From contig CAJXNT010000010.1 of assembly GCA_913057225.1 (NCBI GenBank), positions 1-34,417 on the forward strand: DNA of 34,417 nucleotides. The letters run 5' to 3'. The notes under the pieces are model-generated. The model was not told the origin of the DNA. It searched no databases and saw only the letters and a program-made list of their open reading frames with translations. The number at the start of each line of letters is the position of its first letter. Position 1 is the stretch's first letter. A program made the translations under genes and the position numbers. Below, piece by piece: positions 31,714-34,417 of this stretch. The DNA is from an uncultured Mycoplasmatota bacterium. GTDB taxonomy: Bacteria > Bacillota_I > Bacilli_A > Izemoplasmatales > Izemoplasmataceae.

Positions 31714-32712
31714 ATGAAAACCATTGTTTCAGGCATTCAACCCACCGGCGAACTGAATATCGGAACTTATTTAGGCAGCATCCGTAATTTTGTCGCTTTG
31801 CAAAAATCGCATCCCGATCACCACTTCTTTTTATTCATTGCCGACACGCATGCCCTAACGGTGCCGCAAGATCCGGTTCAATTACGCAAAGCCATCAAAT
31901 CGCTCGCGGCCATGTATGTGGCCTGCGGCATCAATCTTGAACAGACCTCGCTTTTCGTGCAATCGGAAATCACGGCCCATCAAGAAATGGATGTGCTCTT
32001 ACAATCGTTTGCCTACATGGGCGAATTAGAGCGCATGACCCAATACAAAGACAAAGCGCAAAAACAAACCGAAGGCATCCGGGCCTCTTTATTTACGTAT
32101 CCCGTGCTCATGGCCGGAGATATTTTACTGTACGATGCGGAATACGTGCCGGTCGGCGACGACCAAAAACAACACTTAGAATTAACCCGCACCATTGCTG
32201 AACGGGTGAATCATCAGGTTGGGGATTTCTTCACGGTGCCCAAACCCTTAATTCCAGAACTGACCGCCCGGGTGATGTCCTTGCAAAACCCGGACCAAAA
32301 AATGTCGAAATCCGACCCCAACGTTAAAAGTAAAATCTTACTCACAGATTCTGAGGCCATCATCAAAAAACGCATTCGCTCGGCCGTCACCGACAGCGAC
32401 GGCATCATCGAATACAATCCCGCATCCAAAAAAGGCCTCAGCAACCTGATCCAGATCTATGCGGCCTTAGAAGAGACGACGCCTGAACAGGTGGTTGAAA
32501 CCTTTAAAGAGGCCAACTATCAAACGTTTAAAGAGGCTCTGGGGGAAATCATTGCGACGCACCTTGCCCCCATTCAAGCCCGCTATGAACGTCTCATGAA
32601 CTCAAATGAACTGACCGAAATTTTAGACCGGGGCAAAGCCGACGCTGAAACGTTGGCCATAAAAAAAGTCCAACGTTTCAAGAAGAAACTTGGACTGGGA
32701 TTTAAACGCTAA
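31714..32712 (+). CDS. trpS: Tryptophanyl-tRNA synthetase
   Basis: TrpRS charges tRNA-Trp. The 332-residue class I synthetase has a HIGH-like NIGT at residues 15-18 (GIQPTGELNIGTYLGS), the GDDQKQHLELTR segment and KMSKSDP near residue 196. The ATG has AGGAGG 5 nt upstream, immediately after the T-box terminator. Its stop TAA shares bases with the ptsH stop TAG (32709-32712), tail-to-tail. The last 15 codons also encode, on the other strand, a hairpin that looks like the ptsH terminator. Confidence 0.97.
   Translation: MKTIVSGIQPTGELNIGTYLGSIRNFVALQKSHPDHHFFLFIADTHALTVPQDPVQLRKAIKSLAAMYVACGINLEQTSLFVQSEITAHQEMDVLLQSFAYMGELERMTQYKDKAQKQTEGIRASLFTYPVLMAGDILLYDAEYVPVGDDQKQHLELTRTIAERVNHQVGDFFTVPKPLIPELTARVMSLQNPDQKMSKSDPNVKSKILLTDSEAIIKKRIRSAVTDSDGIIEYNPASKKGLSNLIQIYAALEETTPEQVVETFKEANYQTFKEALGEIIATHLAPIQARYERLMNSNELTEILDRGKADAETLAIKKVQRFKKKLGLGFKR
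32661..32695 (-). terminator. Intrinsic terminator of ptsH embedded in the trpS coding region
   Basis: On the minus strand GTCCAA and TTGGAC form the outer stem and GTTTC/GAAAC the inner stem around a 5-nt loop, with one bulged base, followed by seven T (complement of 32661-32667). It lies 14 nt beyond the ptsH stop and wholly within trpS. No T run follows it on the plus strand, so it is directional. Confidence 0.8.
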
Positions 32713-32972
32713 GATCCGGCGTTGATTTCACTGATGGTGTAGGAGATCGCCTCCAAGACTTTGGCGGCATTGTCACCGTCCACTTCTACGCGGACTAAAG
32801 ACCCCTTCGGCACCCCAAGTGAAAGCAACCCCATGATCGATTTTAAATCGATGGTGGTGTCTTCATAGGTGAGGCGAATGGCATTGTCAAATTCATTCGC
32901 TTTGGCCACCAATAAGGTGGCAGGACGCGCGTGTAATCCAGCGTCGTGGGTGATCACAAAATCTTTGTGCAT
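32709..32972 (-). CDS. ptsH: Phosphocarrier protein HPr
   Basis: HPr carries phosphate from enzyme I to sugar-specific PTS components and, in Bacillota, acts in carbon control when phosphorylated on serine. The 87-residue protein has the active histidine H14 in GLHARPAT and the regulatory serine S45 in LKSIMGLLSLGV. Both sites are intact, so it is an HPr and not the histidine-less Crh. ptsI is not adjacent. The ATG at 32970-32972 has AAGGAG 8 nt upstream. The gene converges on trpS with a 4-nt stop-codon overlap. Confidence 0.95.
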   Translation of the reverse strand: MHKDFVITHDAGLHARPATLLVAKANEFDNAIRLTYEDTTIDLKSIMGLLSLGVPKGSLVRVEVDGDNAAKVLEAISYTISEINAGS

Positions 32973-33033
32973 GGCATACGCTCCTTACGGTGCAAAGGTT
33001 TTCAAAATCCACCACTCAGTTTCTTTTAACTCT

Positions 33034-33042
33034 TGTTATAAT
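33034..33042 (+). promoter_or_regulatory. Extended -10 promoter upstream of the GNAT gene
   Basis: The sequence TGTTATAAT (TATAAT at 33037-33042) predicts a start near 33049, giving a leader of about 83 nt before the GNAT ATG, or a leaderless start at the GTG of the small frame at 33049. The -35 is poor. Confidence 0.55.
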
Positions 33043-33048
33043 AAAAGT

Positions 33049-33105
33049 GTGAAACGCTTGAATGGCTTGATTATGGCTATTTTAGCACGATTCAAACAAA
33101 AATAA
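33049..33105 (+). CDS. Possible leaderless 18-residue peptide (speculative)
   Basis: A GTG at 33049, seven nt after a TATAAT, opens an 18-codon frame ending at TAA 33103-33105. The peptide (MKRLNGLIMAILARFKQK) has basic ends and a hydrophobic middle, an amphipathic or membrane-associating pattern. There is no ribosome binding site, so translation would need leaderless initiation. It may equally be the untranslated leader of the GNAT gene. No family is recognised. Confidence 0.22.
   Translation: MKRLNGLIMAILARFKQK
33079..33087 (-). promoter_or_regulatory. Possible extended -10 promoter for ptsH
   Basis: The minus strand reads TGCTAAAAT (TAAAAT at 33079-33084). It would give a ptsH leader of about 100 nt that overlaps the start of the plus-strand GNAT transcript. 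The -35 is weak and the assignment tentative. Confidence 0.35.
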
Positions 33106-33131
33106 AACCTTTTCAATTTAGGAGGAATTGC

Positions 33132-33557
33132 ATGCACATCCAAGAGGCAGATTCAAAGCAAGAAATTCTCGATCACTTCTCCATTCGGGGCCGTGTGTTC
33201 ATCCTTGAACAAAACGTTCCCTGGGAAGAAGAATACGACCACAATGACTACACGGCCACCTTATTTAATGCCTACGAAGGCGACCAAGTGGTGGGCGCAG
33301 CCCGACTTTACGCCGGCAAAATTGGCCGCATCGCCGTTTTAGAAGAATACCGGGGCCAAGGCATAGGAAGAAAACTGGTGGAACGGTGTGAACAAGAAGC
33401 CCTCAAAAACGGCCTCAACAAAGTCAAGTTGGCGGCCCAACTCGAAAGCATTCCTTTTTATGAAAAACTGGGGTATGAGATCTACGGTGACATTTTCTTA
33501 GACGCCGGCATTCCCCACCGAAATATGAAGAAGCTGTTTGAGACCCCGGATGCATAA
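33132..33557 (+). CDS. GNAT-family N-acetyltransferase
   Basis: A 141-residue acetyltransferase with the acetyl-CoA binding motif A (RIAVLEEYRGQGIGRKLVE) and motif B (SIPFYEKLGYEIYGDIFLDAGIPHRNMKK). The organisation resembles ElaA/YjcF-type GNATs (FILEQNVPWEEEYDHND). The acceptor substrate cannot be predicted. The ATG has AGGAGG 6 nt upstream. It overlaps ppa by 8 nt, so the two genes are co-transcribed. Confidence 0.9.
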   Translation: MHIQEADSKQEILDHFSIRGRVFILEQNVPWEEEYDHNDYTATLFNAYEGDQVVGAARLYAGKIGRIAVLEEYRGQGIGRKLVERCEQEALKNGLNKVKLAAQLESIPFYEKLGYEIYGDIFLDAGIPHRNMKKLFETPDA

Positions 33558-34038
33558 TATCGTCGAAGCCATCATTGAAATCCCCATGGGGACCAAAAAT
33601 AAATACGAAATTGATAAAGCCAAAGACCGCATCAAACTGGACCGGGTGCTTTATTCCGAAATGACTTATCCGGCTGAATATGGATACATTGAAGAGACGC
33701 TGGCCGAAGACAATGACCCCCTCGATATTTTGGTGCTGGCCAGCACCAAAACCTTTCCTGGGTGCATCGTAGATGCGCGCGTCATTGGCTATTTAGATAT
33801 GATCGATAACGACGAAAAAGATCATAAAATCATCGCGGTGATGGATAAAGACCCGCGTTTTGAAGACATTCATACCATTCAAGATGTCAACAAACACACG
33901 TTAAGAGAAATTCGCCACTTCTTCCAAACCTACAAAGATCTCCAGCAAAACAAAAAGGTGGAAGTATATGACTTTCATTCTCAGGAAGAAGCGTTACAAT
34001 TAATTGAAGATTCACTCAAACGATATCAAAGGAGCTGA
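33550..34038 (+). CDS. ppa: Inorganic pyrophosphatase (family I)
   Basis: The soluble enzyme hydrolyses pyrophosphate and pulls biosynthetic reactions forward. It has about 162 residues from the ATG at 33550. Motifs are IEIPMGTKNKYE, YPAEYGYIEET, the metal-binding DNDPLD (usually DGDPLD) and KIIAVMDKDPRF. A TTG four codons earlier is also in frame. The ATG overlaps the end of the GNAT gene by 8 nt. Family I enzymes are magnesium-dependent; many Bacillota use the unrelated family II enzyme instead. Confidence 0.95.
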   Translation: MHNIVEAIIEIPMGTKNKYEIDKAKDRIKLDRVLYSEMTYPAEYGYIEETLAEDNDPLDILVLASTKTFPGCIVDARVIGYLDMIDNDEKDHKIIAVMDKDPRFEDIHTIQDVNKHTLREIRHFFQTYKDLQQNKKVEVYDFHSQEEALQLIEDSLKRYQRS

Positions 34039-34043
34039 CCCCA

Positions 34044-34417
34044 TTGGCAACCCAAATTCAAATTGCTTACAATGGCCAAAATGAAGGCACCCTAGAAGCC
34101 ACCGACCACGTGGCGGTCGGGGCGAAAGGATTCAAACCTTATGAAATGGTACTCGGCGGCCTCGGGGCTTGCCTCAATTACACCTTTCAAGATGTCTTAG
34201 ATAAAATGCGCACCACCGTGGGTGGGGTGGATTATGACATCACCGGCATTAAACGCGAGGAAGTCCCCACCATTTTAAAAGAAGTCATCGTCAAAGTGAC
34301 GGTGACTGGGGTGGAACCCGCCAAACAAAAAAAGGTGGAAAAAGCCTGGCAAAAAGCCACCGAATACTGCAGCATGTATGAAACCTTATCGCGTGTGGCC
34401 ACCATGAAACCCACGCT
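34044..34417 (+). CDS. OsmC/Ohr-family protein, C-terminus cut by window edge
   Basis: A frame starting at TTG (34044-34046), preceded by AAGGAG 9 nt upstream, stays open to the window end, about 124 codons. It has both cysteines of the OsmC family: C43 in GGLGACLNYTFQDVL and C109 in YCSMYETLSRVA. These form the peroxidatic/resolving pair in proteins that reduce organic hydroperoxides, although many family members have other or unknown roles. The N-terminal strand region is short. It begins 5 nt after ppa and is probably in the same transcript as the GNAT and ppa genes. Confidence 0.85.
   Translation, partial: MATQIQIAYNGQNEGTLEATDHVAVGAKGFKPYEMVLGGLGACLNYTFQDVLDKMRTTVGGVDYDITGIKREEVPTILKEVIVKVTVTGVEPAKQKKVEKAWQKATEYCSMYETLSRVATMKPT

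Noticed and set aside
1-34417. UGA read as tryptophan (Mycoplasma code)
   Set aside because: Many genes end precisely at TGA in ATGA overlaps with the next gene, and tryptophans are encoded by TGG.
1-34417. Mobile elements, CRISPR arrays, phage genes, tRNA or rRNA genes
   Set aside because: No direct-repeat arrays, transposase or integrase frames, or cloverleaf-like segments were noticed by eye. A covariance search would settle tRNAs.

Overview
The window is a compact stretch of housekeeping chromosome from a Bacillota (Firmicutes)-like or deep Mycoplasmatota-like bacterium. The evidence is RNase Y with a RicA/YmcA-like partner, Spx, HPr with a regulatory serine, two T-box leaders, a yqeG-yqeH-yqeK-rsfS-yqeM-comEA-comEC-holA-rpsT block, a pgsA-recA-rny-ricA-mutS-mutL block and a recD2-alaS-ruvX-DUF1292-trmR-greA-mtnN block. 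These orders are known from Bacillus, but several genes expected inside the blocks are absent here (cinA, nadD, aroE, yhbY, mecA, coiA, trhP). Many genes end in TGA within ATGA overlaps, so UGA is a stop codon; a Mycoplasma-type code does not apply. An Acholeplasma/Izemoplasma/Haloplasma-type lineage is a guess from this mix and was not tested.

Layout: positions 1-9844 (minus strand) hold mutL (cut by the window edge), mutS, ricA, a Nudix gene, rny, recA, pgsA, an MFS transporter, yebC and cvfB. rpsT (plus) at 9970 converges on holA. From 11249 to 28962 the minus strand carries comEC, comEA, yqeM, rsfS, yqeK, yqeH, yqeG, a YgjP-like peptidase, mtnN, greA, trmR, a DUF1292 gene, ruvX, T-box-alaS, guaC, recD2, a small membrane protein gene, pepP and gap. 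spx (minus) and pepF (plus) diverge near 29.6 kb. A T-box-trpS unit follows, tail-to-tail with ptsH. The window ends with a GNAT gene, ppa and a truncated OsmC-family gene on the plus strand.

Functional themes are DNA repair and recombination (MutS, MutL, RecA, RecD2, RuvX, HolA), DNA uptake (ComEA, ComEC), RNA decay and modification (RNase Y, RicA, TrmR-like), ribosome assembly and silencing (YqeH, RsfS, S20), and amino-acid-responsive control of tRNA charging (alaS and trpS T-boxes).

No phage, insertion sequence, CRISPR array, toxin-antitoxin pair, tRNA or rRNA gene was seen, and no gap between genes exceeds 300 bases. I did not find an obviously novel multi-gene system. The unexplained signals are regulatory and architectural: terminator hairpins fused to stop codons, hairpins whose 3' arm holds the next gene's ribosome binding site (strongest at comEA), mutually exclusive hairpins between comEA and comEC, a ptsH terminator buried in the trpS coding region, a probably leaderless recD2, and a possible leaderless 18-codon reading frame before the GNAT gene.
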